A program made the position numbers and the translations under genes. Below, piece by piece: positions 62,852-64,000 of a stretch of 64,000 nt of DNA. The stretch comes from Actinomycetota bacterium (GTDB taxonomy: Bacteria; Actinomycetota; Thermoleophilia; Solirubrobacterales; Solirubrobacteraceae). Numbering within the stretch: position 1 is the first letter of the stretch; each line of letters starts with the position of its first letter. The stretch covers positions 124,001 through 188,000 of the forward strand of contig JAFDWH010000004.1 of NCBI GenBank assembly GCA_018268595.1, read 5' to 3'. The notes under the pieces were generated by a model, which was given only the letters and a program-made list of their open reading frames with translations, ran no database searches and was not told the origin of the DNA.

Positions 62852-63382
62852 ATGTCCCACCCCCGCCCGACACGACGCGCACGGCGCGGCGCCGTCGCCC
62901 TCGCGCTCGTCGCGCTCGCCGCCGTCCTCCTCATCGCCCCCACCGCCGCGCCGGCAAGCGCACCGCCGCGCTGCGGCACGTTCTCGCTGCTCGGCGAGCT
63001 GACCCACCCGACCGCCGGCGCGGGATCGCGCTTCGTCACGCTCGTGCTGACGAACGTCACGCGCCGCAGCTGCACGCTGCGCGGCTACCCCGGCCTGCGC
63101 CTGCTCGGCCCGACGAACCTGCCGCTGCCGACGCGCGTCGTGCACGTGCGCGTCGCGGGCGGTCCGCGCCGCGTCGTGCTCGCGCCCGGCGCCAGCGCCC
63201 GCTCGGATCTGCGCTTCAGCGCGTTCGCCCACGCGGGCGAGCCGGCGACCGGCGCGTGCGAGCCGAACCCCGCGCGCGTGCGCGTCGCGCCGCCCGGCGG
63301 GGCGCACCCGTTCGTGATCCCGTGGCGCCTCGGGCCGGTCTGCGGCCACGGCGAGATCGACGTGAAGCCGCTGCGGGCCTAA
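62852..63382 (+). CDS. Secreted DUF4232-like protein
   Basis: The 176-residue protein has an actinobacterial signal peptide (RRARRGAVALALVALAAVLLIAPTAAPASA) and a beta-sandwich mature part with FVTLVLTNVTRRSCTLRGYPGLRLL, VVLAPGASARSDLRF and CEPNP, typical of DUF4232. Four Cys suggest disulfides. Function unknown. The stop overlaps the convergent oxidase gene stop by 4 bases. Confidence 0.82.
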   Translation: MSHPRPTRRARRGAVALALVALAAVLLIAPTAAPASAPPRCGTFSLLGELTHPTAGAGSRFVTLVLTNVTRRSCTLRGYPGLRLLGPTNLPLPTRVVHVRVAGGPRRVVLAPGASARSDLRFSAFAHAGEPATGACEPNPARVRVAPPGGAHPFVIPWRLGPVCGHGEIDVKPLRA

Positions 63383-64000
63383 CCCGCGCGCGCGCCCGGC
63401 CCGGCGGGGTCGACCAGCTTGCCTGGGTTCATGATCCCCGCCGGGTCGAGCGTCGCCTTCGCCGCGCGCAGCAGCTCGACCCCCAGCGGCCCGACCTCGC
63501 CGGGCAGCCACGGCGCGTGGTCGCGCCCGACCGCGTGGTGGTGCGTGATCGTGCCGCCGTGGGCGACGATCGCGTCGCTCGCGGCCGCCTTCGCCGCGTG
63601 CCACTGCTCCAGCTCCGTGCCCTCCTGCTGGCGCGCGACGAACGTGAAGTAGAGCGACGCGCCCGCGCGGTAGACGTGCGAGACGTGGCACCACACGAGC
63701 GGCGGCGTGCCGCGCTCGCGCAGCGCGTGCTCGAGCGCCGCCGCGACTGCGTCGTGCAGCTCCAGCAGGCGGTCCCACGTCGTCGCCGTCTCGAGCGTCT
63801 CGACCAGCACGCCGTGCGCCAGCAGCTCGTCGCGCAGGTACGGCGCGTGGAAGCGGCCGTGCTCCCACGCCTGCCCGACCGGCGTGCCGAGCGCGACGGC
63901 GCCGTGCGCGCGCAGCGTGCGCGCGGCGGCGGCGCGACGGCGGCGCAGCGCCGCTTCCGAGCTGCCCGCCCAGCCGAAGATCGCGAGGCAGCCGTCGGCG
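63379..64000 (-). CDS. FAD-linked oxidase, C-terminal part (AGPS/alkylglycerone-phosphate synthase-like), partial
   Basis: The visible 207 residues continue past the right edge. They include YLRDELLAHGVLVETLETATTWDRL, CHVSHVYRAGASLYFTFVARQ, and ITHHHAVGRDHAPWLPGEVGP, ending with LDPAGIMNPGKLV, the classic end of FAD-linked oxidase domains. The THHHAVGRDH segment resembles that of alkyldihydroxyacetonephosphate synthases, so an ether-lipid role near glpD is possible, but D-lactate/glycolate oxidase relatives look similar. The N-terminal FAD domain is outside the window. Confidence 0.85.
   Translation of the reverse strand, partial: ADGCLAIFGWAGSSEAALRRRRAAAARTLRAHGAVALGTPVGQAWEHGRFHAPYLRDELLAHGVLVETLETATTWDRLLELHDAVAAALEHALRERGTPPLVWCHVSHVYRAGASLYFTFVARQQEGTELEQWHAAKAAASDAIVAHGGTITHHHAVGRDHAPWLPGEVGPLGVELLRAAKATLDPAGIMNPGKLVDPAGPGARAG

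Overview
This window is GC-rich, densely coded chromosomal DNA. Several traits suggest a high-GC actinobacterium: GTG and TTG starts are frequent, TGA/ATGA/GTGA start-stop overlaps are common, the suf genes include a Rieske ferredoxin gene and sufU, and a GC-rich primary sigma factor is present. The Solirubrobacterales/Thermoleophilia are my best guess, but that is inference. All functions below were read from the sequence and remembered protein families; no search was run.

Left third (about 1-21 kb, all on the minus strand): an accessory catabolic region. Read 5'->3' on the minus strand it has an aminotransferase gene, a dipeptide-type ABC transporter operon (binding protein, two permeases, double ATPase), a GntR/FCD regulator, a protein of unknown function, and then an operon of about 13 genes. 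That operon has a thiolase-like protein without the usual catalytic Cys, its Zn-ribbon/OB-fold (DUF35) partner, an acyl-CoA dehydrogenase, two unequal CaiB/BaiF CoA-transferases, an enoyl-CoA hydratase, an amino-acid-synthesis-family protein (DUF1185), a SnoaL-like protein, a flavin reductase, two aldehyde dehydrogenases, an amidohydrolase, and a gene cut by the window edge. An octamer, TCATACAG, recurs upstream of the aminotransferase gene, the transporter operon and the catabolic operon, so one regulator may control all three. The likely theme is uptake of a solute, CoA activation, beta-oxidation-like steps, carbon-carbon cleavage, and oxidation of the aldehyde product.

Middle (about 21-51 kb): mostly housekeeping genes. 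A small MNT-HEPN pair lies downstream of tRNA-Tyr. Then come the primary sigma factor, FolE2-type GTP cyclohydrolase, a PgsA-like enzyme, an ABC exporter, a Fic/Doc-like protein with an eroded motif divergent from a ribbon-helix-helix gene, a zinc alcohol dehydrogenase, ClpP, an OsmC protein, a fumarylacetoacetase-family hydrolase, a two-component system whose genes overlap tail to tail, a GMC oxidoreductase, the suf Fe-S cluster locus with its Rrf2 regulator, RNase D, a polysaccharide deacetylase, an HxlR regulator, a divergent IclR/hydroxyisobutyrate dehydrogenase pair, a RecD2-type helicase and UppP.

Right part (about 51-64 kb): a nucleotide-sugar/envelope cluster (glycosyltransferase, two epimerases, large membrane protein, divergent methyltransferase), two convergent secreted paralogues of unknown function, a second MNT-HEPN pair downstream of tRNA-Thr, glycerol-3-phosphate dehydrogenase, a DUF4232-like secreted protein, and the 3' part of an FAD-linked oxidase gene.

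The most unusual features are: the two MNT-HEPN modules with identical architecture on the 3' side of two tRNA genes, one flanked by an imperfect copy of the tRNA end; the asymmetric CoA-transferase pair; the Cys-less thiolase/DUF35 pair; the eroded Fic/Doc protein; and the tail-to-tail secreted paralogues.
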